Source: Butyrivibrio sp. (GTDB lineage Bacteria; Bacillota; Clostridia; Lachnospirales; Lachnospiraceae). From it: a stretch of DNA of 64,000 bases. Position numbers and translations under genes: made by a program. Location of the stretch: assembly GCA_015056625.1 (NCBI GenBank), contig SVFY01000013.1, positions 21,503 through 85,502 of the forward strand. The letters are read 5' to 3'. Under the pieces are notes generated by a model. The model was not told the DNA's origin. It saw only the letters and a program-made list of their open reading frames with translations, and made no database searches. This document shows positions 28,433-37,571 of the stretch, piece after piece (the stretch's first letter is position 1; each line of letters opens with the position of its first letter).

Positions 28433-28510
28433 CCCCCTATGACAAACAAGGGGGGGGTAAAGGCTTTAAGGGCACAATAAAGCCACGATCTTCCTTGGAA
28501 AATCGTGGCT
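28433..28510 (-). terminator. terminator region after htrA
   Basis: On the minus strand a 9-bp stem (28481-28489 with 28502-28510) is followed by the T-rich TTTATT. About 25 bases further on, a run of eight G on plus (28449-28456) can pair with CCCCC near 28435. I see no gene in 28387-28534. Confidence 0.55.
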
Positions 28511-28534
28511 AATATTAACTATATCCTGTTAAGA

Positions 28535-30202
28535 TCAGTGTCCGCCGCCTTCGCCTTGTCCGGACTGCTGTCCATTTCCGCCCTTTGATCCTGGCATTGC
28601 TGGCTGCTGAGATCCATCGTACTGTCCCTGTCCGCCTTTTTCGCCGGCATTGGAGTCTGCGCCTTGTGTAGTAGCAGCTTGTCCAAGAGTTACTGTAAAC
28701 TCCTGTTCAACATATTCCTGTCCGCTTGGTCTCATAACCTTGACAGAAACTGTAGTGCCTGCAGCATAGTACTGAAGCCTTGTCTGAAGATCATCCATTG
28801 ATGTGATCTCCTGGCCATCAAACTCTACGATAACATCTCCCTTGGCAATTCCTGCATTCTGAGCACCACCGCCGTTTGTTACTTCTGCAACGTATACTCC
28901 AAGAGGAATACCATATCCTTCTGATACGCTTGATGTAACGCTTACACCAGAGATTCCAATATAGCCTCTCTCTTCGCTTGAAACCTTGACTCTTGTAACC
29001 TCGTTCATGAGCTTATCAATGATAGGCTGTGCTACTGATATAGGAATTGCATATCCCATACCTTCGATGGTGTCACCACCAATCTTGTTGGAATTGATAC
29101 CAATAACCTCTCCCTGAAGATTAAGCAGGGCTCCACCTGAGTTACCAGGGTTGATAGCCGCATCAGTCTGGATGAATGTCTGTGTAGTACCTTCTTCAAT
29201 CTCTACTTCACGATTTACAGCTGAGATAACGCCGGTAGTAACTGACTGGCCATAGCCAAGAGCGTTACCAATAGCGATGGCTGGCTCTCCGAGTTTAAGT
29301 GCTGTGCTGTCCCCAAGAGTAGCTATCTTGATCACATCCCTTGTAGAGTCATCAATGTCATCAAGCATTACTGCTATAACAGCAAGATCCATGTCTGAAT
29401 CTGTGCCCTTAACTACTGCCTCTACAGTAGTATCGTCGTTAAAGATAACCTCAAGAGTGTCAGCACCCTCGATAACATGGTAGTTTGTAGCAATGAGAAG
29501 CTCTGAATCGTTCTCTCCAACAATGATACCACTTCCTGAAGCTGTTGCCTCTTCTTGCTGAACGTATCCAAAGTAACTTGCTGAAGCTGTATAGTTGTTG
29601 TGGATTATTACCATTGCTGGCATAACCTCTTCAACAACAGCTGTCACATCAGTTACAACTGCCATGGATGCACCAGTAACTGTTGTGGTCTGGATATCTT
29701 TTTCAGGCTCTGCCTGTGCCTTATCCTCTGTTACTGGATCAGCACCGGTCTCCTCAGGAGTGATCTCCTCGTCCTGCTGCGCTACTTCTGCAACAGTATC
29801 ACTTCCTCCTATGCCAAAGAAGCTTCCGGATTTATTGGCTACTGCGTTGTAAGTGATCCCAACACCACCGACGATAAGTGCCAGGATGCAGACAGCTGCT
29901 ACAACCTTTGCAAAGGTGTGCTTTTTCTTTTTAGGTCTCTCAGGTGGAACAGATGCTCCAGGCTGTGAATTGTACTGGTATGTTCCATATGTTGGCTGTC
30001 CGTTCTGATTGTAGTTGTAACTATTCTGTCCGTAAGAATAGCCTGTATTATTGTAAGAATATGGGTTTGAACCATTGCTGGCGCTATAGCTGTTCCCATT
30101 TGTGTAGTTATAGCTCCTGCCAGAGTAATTATATGGATTAGATGTAGGATTCGCATTTGATCCATTATCTACTGATGGTCTGTTATTGCCTTCTTCATAC
30201 AT
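28535..30202 (-). CDS. htrA: membrane-anchored HtrA/DegP-like serine protease with PDZ domain
   Basis: 555 residues. Residues 1-85 are an unusual Asn/Tyr/Ser/Gly-rich low-complexity cytoplasmic tail, followed by KKKK and one transmembrane helix (about 95-120). An acidic linker leads to the trypsin-like domain with catalytic His in ATNYHVIEGAD (about 240), Asp in DMDLAVIAV (about 272) and Ser in NPGNSGGALL (about 355). One PDZ domain (about 405-500) and a Gly/Gln-rich tail follow. It would degrade misfolded exported proteins outside the membrane. Confidence 0.93.
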   Translation of the reverse strand: MYEEGNNRPSVDNGSNANPTSNPYNYSGRSYNYTNGNSYSASNGSNPYSYNNTGYSYGQNSYNYNQNGQPTYGTYQYNSQPGASVPPERPKKKKHTFAKVVAAVCILALIVGGVGITYNAVANKSGSFFGIGGSDTVAEVAQQDEEITPEETGADPVTEDKAQAEPEKDIQTTTVTGASMAVVTDVTAVVEEVMPAMVIIHNNYTASASYFGYVQQEEATASGSGIIVGENDSELLIATNYHVIEGADTLEVIFNDDTTVEAVVKGTDSDMDLAVIAVMLDDIDDSTRDVIKIATLGDSTALKLGEPAIAIGNALGYGQSVTTGVISAVNREVEIEEGTTQTFIQTDAAINPGNSGGALLNLQGEVIGINSNKIGGDTIEGMGYAIPISVAQPIIDKLMNEVTRVKVSSEERGYIGISGVSVTSSVSEGYGIPLGVYVAEVTNGGGAQNAGIAKGDVIVEFDGQEITSMDDLQTRLQYYAAGTTVSVKVMRPSGQEYVEQEFTVTLGQAATTQGADSNAGEKGGQGQYDGSQQPAMPGSKGGNGQQSGQGEGGGH

Positions 30203-30284
30203 GGTAATGTACCTTCCTTTCCTTTTATGGCTTTAGTATAGGAGCGATCTGTGTCGAAATTGTGATTATTTTCTTATATAAAAA

Positions 30285-30554
30285 TTAATAATCTTCTTCT
30301 ATAACCTGTATCTCCATATAGTCAAAAGACACATCTTCAACGAAAGAATCCCTGGTAAAACGGCACTTTGCATGAAGCTGAAAATCTTTGACAACGCTGT
30401 CAAGCCAGATAGGTTTTGACAGGTCCATTTCATAACAGGCCTTTTCTATAGCGTTCATTACCTTATGGGTTCTGGTGTCTGTGGTTTCATCACATACCAC
30501 CATGTCCTTTATCAGGTGATTGTCGCTTATAAGTTTAACCCAGAGCCTGAACAT
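30285..30554 (-). CDS. conserved-looking small protein of unknown function
   Basis: 89 residues. No motif is recognised. It has mixed alpha/beta character (LWVKLISDNHLIKDMVVCDE; VMNAIEKACYEMDLSKPIWLDSVVKDF; CRFTRDSFVEDVSFDYMEIQVIEEDY) with no signal peptide or membrane helix. GAGG lies six bases before the ATG, and the frame is intact and separated from galE by a terminator, so it is probably expressed. Function not assigned. Confidence 0.65.
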   Translation of the reverse strand: MFRLWVKLISDNHLIKDMVVCDETTDTRTHKVMNAIEKACYEMDLSKPIWLDSVVKDFQLHAKCRFTRDSFVEDVSFDYMEIQVIEEDY

Positions 30555-30607
30555 AATTTACCTCACTTTACATATTATGATATACGGATTGCTCCGCTTC
30601 GCTCTCG

Positions 30608-30642
30608 CAAAAAGAGGTTTACCATTTCTAATGGTAAACCTC
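30608..30642 (-). terminator. intrinsic terminator of galE
   Basis: A perfect 12-bp stem (30614-30625 with 30631-30642) and 5-base loop; on the minus strand five T follow. Confidence 0.9.
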
Positions 30643-30661
30643 ATAAATAATGTATCACATA

Positions 30662-31678
30662 TCAGCCTTCATAACCATTTGGATTATTACTTTGCCATCT
30701 CCAGGAATCTTCACACATTTCCTTGATGCCATTTTCTGCAACCCAGCCAAGTTCTTCTTTTGCCTTGTCAGCCTTGGAGTAGCAGGTTGCGATATCTCCA
30801 GGACGTCTGTCCTTGATCTCGTATGGGATTTTAACTCCTGTGGCCTCTTCAAAGTTCTTGACGATGTCCAGAACGCTGTAGCCAACACCAGTTCCAAGGT
30901 TGTAGATGTTAAGTCCGCTTCCGGGAGCCAGCTTCTTAAGAGCCTTGACATGTCCCTTTGCAAGGTCAACAACGTGGATATAATCTCTTACGCCTGTTCC
31001 GTCGTGTGTATCATAGTCATTACCAAATACGTTGAGCTTAGGAAGCTTACCTACAGCAACCTGTGTGATGTAAGGCATCAGATTGTTAGGAATTCCGTTT
31101 GGATTCTCTCCAATGGTTCCGCTCTTGTGAGCTCCGATAGGATTGAAGTATCTAAGGAGAACCACATTCCACTCTGGATCTGCCTTCTGTATATCAGATA
31201 AGATCTGCTCAAGCATTGACTTGGTCCAACCGTAAGGGTTTGTGCACTGACCCTTTGGACACTCCTCTGTAATAGGGATCATTGCTGGATCGCCGTATAC
31301 TGTTGCGGATGATGAAAAGATAATGTTCTTGCAGTTATGTTTTCTCATCACATCAACAAGAGTAAGTGTTCCTGTAATATTGTTGTCGTAGTATTCCCAT
31401 GGCTTCTGAACAGATTCGCCAACAGCCTTAAGTCCTGCAAAGTGGATGACACTGTCAATCTTCTCATTTGAAAAGATCTTCTCAAGAGCGTCTCTGTCTC
31501 TTATATCAGCCTCATAAAAAGGAACCTTCTTGCCTGTAAGTGCCTCAACTCTCTCAAGACATTTCCTGCTTGAATTGGCAAGGTTGTCCATTACTACTAC
31601 ATCTTCTCCAGCATTCTGAAGCTCAACTACTGTGTGTGAACCAATATATCCAGCACCACCTGTTACAAGAATAGCCAT
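30662..31678 (-). CDS. galE: UDP-glucose 4-epimerase GalE
   Basis: 338 residues, extended SDR. The NAD loop [11 protein letters not shown] is at about 5-15, the catalytic Ser/Thr is in [10 protein letters not shown] (about 122), and Tyr/Lys in [12 protein letters not shown] (about 148-152). It interconverts UDP-glucose and UDP-galactose. AAGAGGT precedes the ATG. A UDP-sugar pyrophosphorylase gene lies upstream, but galE has its own promoter. Confidence 0.96.
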   Translation of the reverse strand: MAILVTGGAGYIGSHTVVELQNAGEDVVVMDNLANSSRKCLERVEALTGKKVPFYEADIRDRDALEKIFSNEKIDSVIHFAGLKAVGESVQKPWEYYDNNITGTLTLVDVMRKHNCKNIIFSSSATVYGDPAMIPITEECPKGQCTNPYGWTKSMLEQILSDIQKADPEWNVVLLRYFNPIGAHKSGTIGENPNGIPNNLMPYITQVAVGKLPKLNVFGNDYDTHDGTGVRDYIHVVDLAKGHVKALKKLAPGSGLNIYNLGTGVGYSVLDIVKNFEEATGVKIPYEIKDRRPGDIATCYSKADKAKEELGWVAENGIKEMCEDSWRWQSNNPNGYEG

Positions 31679-31733
31679 GATTACCTCTTTTCTATGTCGT
31701 ACATAATAAGTTTTTTTGTCTACCTACAGCAGT

Positions 31734-31762
31734 ATTGTATAGAGAATCTGCATCTATTACAA
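31734..31762 (-). promoter_or_regulatory. promoter of galE
   Basis: TTGTAA (complement of 31757-31762), 17 bases, TACAAT (complement of 31734-31739). The leader to the ATG is about 50 bases. Confidence 0.6.
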
Positions 31763-31798
31763 TTTCCTTTTGTTGCGACTACCTGTCGAAATGTTAAC

Positions 31799-33028
31799 TT
31801 ATAGTTCGATTCCGTTCTTTTTGCAAAGTTCTCTTGCAGTTTCTACAGAATCGACACCCTCTTTATTCTTGATAGGCGCAAACTCATGCTCCCTGATAAC
31901 CTCGTATGGAAGGCAGCTTGGAAGCTCATGGATCATATCAAGAACCAGCTGCTCAAACTTGCATCCGTTGGGAGTCTCTGGCTTAATAAGCTGTGCGTTT
32001 TCATCAATATAAGGAATCTTCTTCTCAACAACGTGAAGTGGCAGAGATTTCTTGGAGATCTCATAAAGGTCTTTTTCGTTGAAAAGATAGTTAAGAATTA
32101 CACCGTAGTTGTATGCTGGATCCCCATTCTCATCCTTGGCATCCATCATCTCCTGGGACAGCTCATAGTACTCAACAATAGATGGCTTGCCATCCTCAAG
32201 GCACATAACACCAACCTTCTCATCCGGAGCACATTTTCTCACAACCTTAGCGCCGCAGCTTACACCTGCTTCAAGGGTTGCACCAACAAAGCAAGGATCT
32301 GCAATTCTCTGAAGGACATTGTCTACGGAAAAGATATCAATCCACTCAATACCCTCTTTTAACATGAGATCACGAAGTCCCGCGCGAAGCATTGATGCGT
32401 ACCATCCTGCATTGCCGTTAGGAGATGTGGAGATCCTTGACTTACTCTCCATATAAACCTTGCCCTCGTAGTCAGAGGCTGGTGCCATGTCCTGTTTGAA
32501 GAAAGTGATCTTATCCTCAGGGTATCCAAAAAAGTTGTGCTCCTTGAGGAAAGAAACTGTTGCGTCATTGTTCTTTTCACTGGTCATGATGAACAGGCGA
32601 ATGTAAGTGCCATCTGCCTGATCAACTGTATCCTTAAGGTTTTCGATTATTCTCTGGAAGATATATACATCCTTGGTAAGACCAATATTGTACATTCCCT
32701 TTGGATTATCCGAGCCAAGTCTTGTGCCCATTCCGCCAGCAAGGAGGCAGGCAGCGATCTTGCCCTCCTTAAGAGCTTTTTTACCAATTGCAAAAAGCTC
32801 ATCCTTTCTCTTTTCAATCTCAGATACCTGCATTGCAGCAAGGGGTGCAAACTCACCTCTTCCCGCGCTCTTTCCAAGATTCTTGCAATTTTCAACTACA
32901 GAAAAATCTGTATCCTCTATCTGTGCAATGAGCTCTGTCTTCTCAGCATCTGAAAGCTCATCGTAATATTTAAGTACGTGAAGCTGATCAAACTTACTCA
33001 GTTTTTCTTTTGCCTCTTCAAATGTCAT
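31799..33028 (-). CDS. UDPGP-family nucleotidyltransferase (eukaryote-type UDP-sugar pyrophosphorylase)
   Basis: 409 residues. LLAGGMGTRLGSDNPKGMYNIGL (about 95-117) is the GG-x-G-T-R-L...PKG loop of the UDPGP/AGX1 family, distinct from bacterial GalU. Further marks are FIMTSEKN, DNVLQRIADPCFVG and a late YNYGVILNYL. Members make UDP-GlcNAc, UDP-glucose or UDP-galactose from UTP and sugar 1-phosphate. With galE downstream, supply of UDP-glucose/UDP-galactose is a reasonable guess, but the sugar is not fixed by sequence. A TGATAGAAT extended -10 lies upstream (complement of 33065-33073). Confidence 0.88.
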   Translation of the reverse strand: MTFEEAKEKLSKFDQLHVLKYYDELSDAEKTELIAQIEDTDFSVVENCKNLGKSAGRGEFAPLAAMQVSEIEKRKDELFAIGKKALKEGKIAACLLAGGMGTRLGSDNPKGMYNIGLTKDVYIFQRIIENLKDTVDQADGTYIRLFIMTSEKNNDATVSFLKEHNFFGYPEDKITFFKQDMAPASDYEGKVYMESKSRISTSPNGNAGWYASMLRAGLRDLMLKEGIEWIDIFSVDNVLQRIADPCFVGATLEAGVSCGAKVVRKCAPDEKVGVMCLEDGKPSIVEYYELSQEMMDAKDENGDPAYNYGVILNYLFNEKDLYEISKKSLPLHVVEKKIPYIDENAQLIKPETPNGCKFEQLVLDMIHELPSCLPYEVIREHEFAPIKNKEGVDSVETARELCKKNGIEL

Positions 33029-33073
33029 CCCGACACCTCCTCATCTGACAATTTTCCATTCACTATTCTATCA

Positions 33074-33110
33074 TAAAAGACCACAAAGCGCCTTAACGCC
33101 TTGTGGTCTT
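33074..33110 (-). terminator. intrinsic terminator of the GH25 lysozyme gene
   Basis: A 10-bp outer stem (33077-33086 with 33101-33110), an inner GGCG/CGCC pair, then four T on the minus strand. It abuts the likely -10 of the downstream UDPGP gene. Confidence 0.8.
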
Positions 33111-33131
33111 GATCGCTTAAACTGATTTGTA

Positions 33132-34820
33132 TCAACCTGCTGTAGGAGTAGCTGCAGCAGCCTCTGGAGCTGGTTCAGGAAGTGGTGTTCCAGGAACCCA
33201 GCCTGCAGGATCTGCTAAAAGTCCGTTCTTGTCAAAGGTGCAGTTAACTCCGTCAAGAGGTACTGTCACAGCAACAAGCATGCGACCTGTGTTGCCATCA
33301 AAGAATCTCCAGCCATCTGGCTGCTCTACCCAGCCTACAACCCTGTGTCCGTCTGCAGGATCAAGATAGTAAACGCCGTCCTTAAGTGATGCAAATCCAA
33401 CTGCCATCTTGCCATCTTCAGCAAAGTAGTAGTTCTGGCCATCTATTGCATTCCAACCCTTGAGCATCTTGCCATCAGGTCCAAAGTAGAATCTTGAAGC
33501 TACATCTCCTGACCATCCGGTAAACATCACACCGTCGTCGCCAAAGAGATATACGTCCTTATCTATAGTCTGAAGGCCAACAACAGCTGCGTTGCCCTGA
33601 CCAAAGTAGTATCTCTGTCCCTGCTCGTTTGAGTACCATCCGCTTAATGCAATACCATCAGCGCCAAACATGTACTTACCAGTCTCAAGTGCATGCATGC
33701 CTGTCAGCATAAGTCCGTTAGCATCAAAGAGATAAAGTTTATCACCAATAGGAGTAAGTCCAGTATGCATTACATACTGCTCATCAAAGTAGCGGATACC
33801 ATCCTCAAGCTGAACGAATCCTCTCTGGCACTGGCCATCAGCGTTAGCATAATATACTGTTCCGCCAAGATTAAGAAGACCTGTGCAGCGCTGACCGTTT
33901 TCATTGAAGTAGTAGTGAGCTCCGTCAATATCAGCAAATCCAACAGCAGCAAGACCGCCGTTATTAGGATCAAGATAGTAGATACCGCTCTCGTCCTGGA
34001 ACCATCCGGTCTGGATAAATCCGTTTGCATCAGCATGGTATCTCTGACCGCTTAAGTTGATCCAGCCATACTGCTTGCGGTAGTTGTGGTAGTAATAAAC
34101 ATGTCCACCCCAGCTGTTGAAGCCCTCTGGGATCATTCTTGAGAAATAGTCAACATAAAGGTGGTTGACATCAACTCTTGTAGGGATTCCAGCATATGAA
34201 CCATGGCTGCTGGACTGCCACATAGCATAGTCACCAGGATAGTCGCAGGCTGTGTTGTACTGTGCAACCCACTTGGCAGCTGAAACTGATGGCATTCTTC
34301 CCATGAACCAGTTGCGGCTTGCGTAAACCATTGGCTCATATCCGTTGGCGTTGATGATGCCGCAGAATGTATCAGCAATTGCCTGAAGCTGTCCTGCATT
34401 AAGTCCCTTCTGGCAGGAGTCCTCAATATCGATAGCGATAGGGAATGTAACTGTATAAGGAGCTATCCACGCAAGTACCTGATTGGCCTCAGCAGCTGCT
34501 GCCTCAGGAGTAGTTGCATATGAATAGATATAGATACCTGTACGGATACCAGCGGCATTGGCGCCGTTGATGTTATTGATGAACTGTTCATCCAGGCCCT
34601 TCTTGGTTGTGCCAACTCTGATCATGGCAAAGCGCACACCCTGATTTCTGACCTGTTGCCAGTTGATGCCTCCCTGATACTTGGAAACGTCGATTCCCAC
34701 TGCAACCTCTGGGCCAACAGCCTTAGCTTCTACACTTGCAGCAGGGCTTAAGAAAAGGAGTGCTGAAAAGAAAACCAGCATTCCCGCTGAAATAAAGAGC
34801 TTCTTTATACCTTTTAACAT
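33132..34820 (-). CDS. secreted GH25 lysozyme with C-terminal cell-wall-binding repeats
   Basis: 562 residues. A signal peptide (about 1-32, basic start and hydrophobic LVFFSALLFLSPAASVEAKA) leads to a GH25 muramidase domain (about 40-235). It begins VGIDVSKYQGGINW and has the catalytic Asp/Glu pair in PIAIDIEDS. About 13-14 aromatic/glycine repeats of about 20 residues follow (YYLDPNNGG..., YYFNENGQRCTG, FYFGPDGKMLKGW; about 240-535), typical of choline/cell-wall-binding repeats. A Pro/Ala tail closes it. It probably remodels or cleaves peptidoglycan at the cell surface. Confidence 0.93.
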   Translation of the reverse strand: MLKGIKKLFISAGMLVFFSALLFLSPAASVEAKAVGPEVAVGIDVSKYQGGINWQQVRNQGVRFAMIRVGTTKKGLDEQFINNINGANAAGIRTGIYIYSYATTPEAAAAEANQVLAWIAPYTVTFPIAIDIEDSCQKGLNAGQLQAIADTFCGIINANGYEPMVYASRNWFMGRMPSVSAAKWVAQYNTACDYPGDYAMWQSSSHGSYAGIPTRVDVNHLYVDYFSRMIPEGFNSWGGHVYYYHNYRKQYGWINLSGQRYHADANGFIQTGWFQDESGIYYLDPNNGGLAAVGFADIDGAHYYFNENGQRCTGLLNLGGTVYYANADGQCQRGFVQLEDGIRYFDEQYVMHTGLTPIGDKLYLFDANGLMLTGMHALETGKYMFGADGIALSGWYSNEQGQRYYFGQGNAAVVGLQTIDKDVYLFGDDGVMFTGWSGDVASRFYFGPDGKMLKGWNAIDGQNYYFAEDGKMAVGFASLKDGVYYLDPADGHRVVGWVEQPDGWRFFDGNTGRMLVAVTVPLDGVNCTFDKNGLLADPAGWVPGTPLPEPAPEAAAATPTAG

Positions 34821-34859
34821 ACTTTCTCTCCCCTAATTTTTACAAAATACTTAACATTT

Positions 34860-34888
34860 ATTATACGTAAAAACATCCTTTAGGTCAA
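34860..34888 (-). promoter_or_regulatory. promoter of the GH25 lysozyme gene
   Basis: TTGACC (complement of 34883-34888), 17 bases, perfect TATAAT (complement of 34860-34865). The best consensus -10 in the window. Confidence 0.8.
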
Positions 34889-34988
34889 CGAATAGTAGCC
34901 CATTTGAAGGCTCTTTTCATGCGCGTTTTTGTGGTATTATATTGTTATAATATCGTTTGTTTTTCGTTGTCAGATTGGAGGTATCTCT

Positions 34989-36464
34989 ATGCTGAAAGAA
35001 TTTGTAAAAGCTGAAATCCCAGAGGAGGAAGTTTTAAAAGAAAAGCTTAAAGAAGAGCGTCTTCGCCTAGGTGCATTTCAGATGAAGATCAAGGAAGCCG
35101 GCCTTCCAGTTATGGTTTTGTTTGAAGGCTGGAACGCCGCAGGAAAAGGCGCCGTCATCGGGAAAGTTATCCGCAACATCGATCCCAGGTTCTTTAAGGT
35201 TGCCACCATGGACAGGCAGCCAAGCAGCGAGGAAAAGAGATATCCATTCCTTTACAGATACATAAAAGAGATCCCGGAAGCCGGTAAATTCAGGTTCTTT
35301 GACACCTGCTGGATGGAAGAGGTTGTATCCGGAGTTTTAGATGGCGATCTCACAGATGAAGTCTACAGAAAGAGGGTTCACTCCATAAACGTTATAGAAC
35401 GCCAGCTTTGCGACAACGGTTATCTGGTCATCAAATTCTTTTTCCATATATCCAAAAAAGAGCAGAAAAAACGACTTGACGCCTTAAAGTCCAGCAAAGA
35501 CACCAGCTGGCGCGTTGATAAAAACGATCTTTTGCAGAACAAGCACTACGACAAGTGCCTTGATGTTTTTGAGAGGTACCTTGAGGACACCAATGAGTCC
35601 AGATCTCCTTGGTACATCATTGATGCCAAGGATAAAAAGTACGCTGAGCTTCAGGTGCTTCAGTTCCTTAATCAGGGAATTGACATAGCGCTCAAAAACC
35701 AGAAGATGAATGTTCCCATCCTGCAGAACACCTTCCCTATGGAAAAGATCGGTAAGCTCTCTGACATCTCACTGGAGGGCAAGGTCATGAGTGATGCTGA
35801 GTACGACGCTGAGCTTGACCGCCTGCAGAAAGAGCTTAAGGGCCTTGGAAATAAGGTTTACCGCAAGAAGATCCCTGTAATAATCGCTTACGAAGGCTGG
35901 GACGCAGCTGGAAAGGGCGGAAACATCAAAAGGATCACTGAAGCCCTTGATCCAAGAGACTACGTGGTTGAGCCAATTGCCAGCCCCGAGCCCCACGAGA
36001 AGGCCCGTCACTATCTGTGGCGCTTCTGGACAAGACTTCCCAAGACAGGCCATATCACAGTGTTTGACAGGACCTGGTACGGCCGCGTAATGGTTGAGCG
36101 CCTTGAGGGATTCTGTTCCGAGAACGACTGGCAGAGAGCCTACAACGAGATCAATGAATTTGAAAAAGAGCTAAAGGACTGGGGCGCTGTGATCATCAAG
36201 TTCTGGGTTCAGATAGACAAAGACACTCAGCTTAAGCGCTTCACAGACAGGCAGAATACTCCTGAAAAGCAGTGGAAGATCACTGATGAAGACTGGCGCA
36301 ATCGTGAAAAATGGGACCTTTACGAAACTGCTATCGACGAAATGATAGAAAAGACCAGTACCTCTTTTGCCCCATGGCATGTCCTGGAATCTGTAGACAA
36401 AAAGTACGCCCGCATAAGAGCTCTGAAGATAGTAATAGATGAGATCAAAAAAGCTCTTGAATGA
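34989..36464 (+). CDS. two-domain polyphosphate kinase 2 (polyphosphate:AMP phosphotransferase type)
   Basis: 491 residues from the ATG at 34989 (GGAGG eight bases upstream; the open frame extends 20 codons further without a site). It contains two PPK2 domains in tandem, each with a Walker A loop: EGWNAAGKGAVIGKV (about 46) and EGWDAAGKGGNIKRI (about 302). The C-terminal copy keeps the full VFDRTWYGRVMVER motif, while the N-terminal one has FDTCWMEEV, so the first half is probably non-catalytic. Fused PPK2 proteins phosphorylate AMP to ADP with polyphosphate. Confidence 0.9.
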   Translation: MLKEFVKAEIPEEEVLKEKLKEERLRLGAFQMKIKEAGLPVMVLFEGWNAAGKGAVIGKVIRNIDPRFFKVATMDRQPSSEEKRYPFLYRYIKEIPEAGKFRFFDTCWMEEVVSGVLDGDLTDEVYRKRVHSINVIERQLCDNGYLVIKFFFHISKKEQKKRLDALKSSKDTSWRVDKNDLLQNKHYDKCLDVFERYLEDTNESRSPWYIIDAKDKKYAELQVLQFLNQGIDIALKNQKMNVPILQNTFPMEKIGKLSDISLEGKVMSDAEYDAELDRLQKELKGLGNKVYRKKIPVIIAYEGWDAAGKGGNIKRITEALDPRDYVVEPIASPEPHEKARHYLWRFWTRLPKTGHITVFDRTWYGRVMVERLEGFCSENDWQRAYNEINEFEKELKDWGAVIIKFWVQIDKDTQLKRFTDRQNTPEKQWKITDEDWRNREKWDLYETAIDEMIEKTSTSFAPWHVLESVDKKYARIRALKIVIDEIKKALE

Positions 36465-36468
36465 AGAA

Positions 36469-36499
36469 AAAGGTCTGGACCAAAGTCCAGACCTTTTAG
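36469..36499. terminator. bidirectional terminator between ppk2 and the dehydrogenase gene
   Basis: A perfect 12-bp stem (36469-36480 with 36485-36496), 4-base loop and T-rich tails on both strands, between convergent genes. Confidence 0.88.
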
Positions 36500-36540
36500 A
36501 CTGTAGACAAAAACCACGGCAAAATAATGTATCATGTATT

Positions 36541-37500
36541 TCAGTTCACGATGTTCCTAGGTGTTCCATTCATCCATGCTTTTATGTTTTTCTTTACTTC
36601 ATCAAGGCATCTCTTTCTGGCTTCAGTGCTGGCCCAAGCAAGATGCGGTGTTACTATAAGGCGGCCGCTGTCCTGGATTTTTAAAAGTTTGGAATTTTTA
36701 GCCATAGGTTCAGGATTAAGAACGTCAAGCCCTGCTGCCCTTATGGTGCCACCAGCAAGAGCTTCATAGAGGTCGTCTTCCACAACCACAGCGCCTCTTG
36801 CTACATTTATGAGGATTGCTGTTTTCTTCATTTTTGAAAAAGCCTCTTTGTTAAAGAGGTCTCTTGTTCTGTCGCTAAGCGGGCAGTGGAGAGAGATAAT
36901 GTCTGACCTTTTAAGAAGCTCGTCAAAGCTTACCTGCTCATAGTCTGTGCAGTCGCTATGGCCAGAAGATGCGTAGAAGATCACATGTGCTCCAAAGGCT
37001 GTTGCGATCTGGGCAACCTTCCTTCCGATATTACCCATACCAACAATTCCATAGGTTTTGCCTGCAAGCTCCTCGTAAGGGATATCAAGACAACAAAAGT
37101 GCTCCTGGTTTGCATAGGCTCCGGTCTTTACAAACTCGTCATAGTGGCGAAGGTTTTCCATCAGGTAAAAGAGCATTGCAAAGGTGTGCTGTGCAACTGA
37201 ATCTGTTGAGTAGTTAACAACGTTGGCAACCTTTACGCCGTGTCTGTCGCAGGCTGGAATATTGGCGTTGTCGTACCCTGTTGCAAACTCACATATAAGC
37301 TCAAGATCCGGCGCGTTATCAAGAAGCTTGTCAGTGATCTGGCTCTTGTTTATTACCAGCACATTGGCTCCAGCGAGCCTTTCTTTTGCATTCTCTTCTG
37401 TTACCTTGTCGTCGTAATATGTTACCTCGCCAAGCTCATCATATATGGTGTAGTCCATGTCTGTTCCGACGCTGTCTTTATCTGCTATAACAATCTTCAT
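36541..37500 (-). CDS. D-isomer-specific 2-hydroxyacid dehydrogenase
   Basis: 319 residues. The NAD Rossmann loop is GIVGMGNIGRKVAQIA (about 149-164). The catalytic Arg is in LINVARGAVV (about 233), Glu in GLDVLNPEP and His in VTPHLAWAS (about 285). It oxidises or reduces a 2-hydroxyacid/2-oxoacid pair, with hydroxypyruvate/glycerate or D-lactate as candidates. AAGGAG precedes the ATG. It diverges from the DUF1848 gene. Confidence 0.9.
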   Translation of the reverse strand: MKIVIADKDSVGTDMDYTIYDELGEVTYYDDKVTEENAKERLAGANVLVINKSQITDKLLDNAPDLELICEFATGYDNANIPACDRHGVKVANVVNYSTDSVAQHTFAMLFYLMENLRHYDEFVKTGAYANQEHFCCLDIPYEELAGKTYGIVGMGNIGRKVAQIATAFGAHVIFYASSGHSDCTDYEQVSFDELLKRSDIISLHCPLSDRTRDLFNKEAFSKMKKTAILINVARGAVVVEDDLYEALAGGTIRAAGLDVLNPEPMAKNSKLLKIQDSGRLIVTPHLAWASTEARKRCLDEVKKNIKAWMNGTPRNIVN

Positions 37501-37571
37501 GATTTTCTCCTTATAGTGAATTGTTCTGTCATGGTATTATATCATTATATTTGAGAAAAACGGTGAATTAA

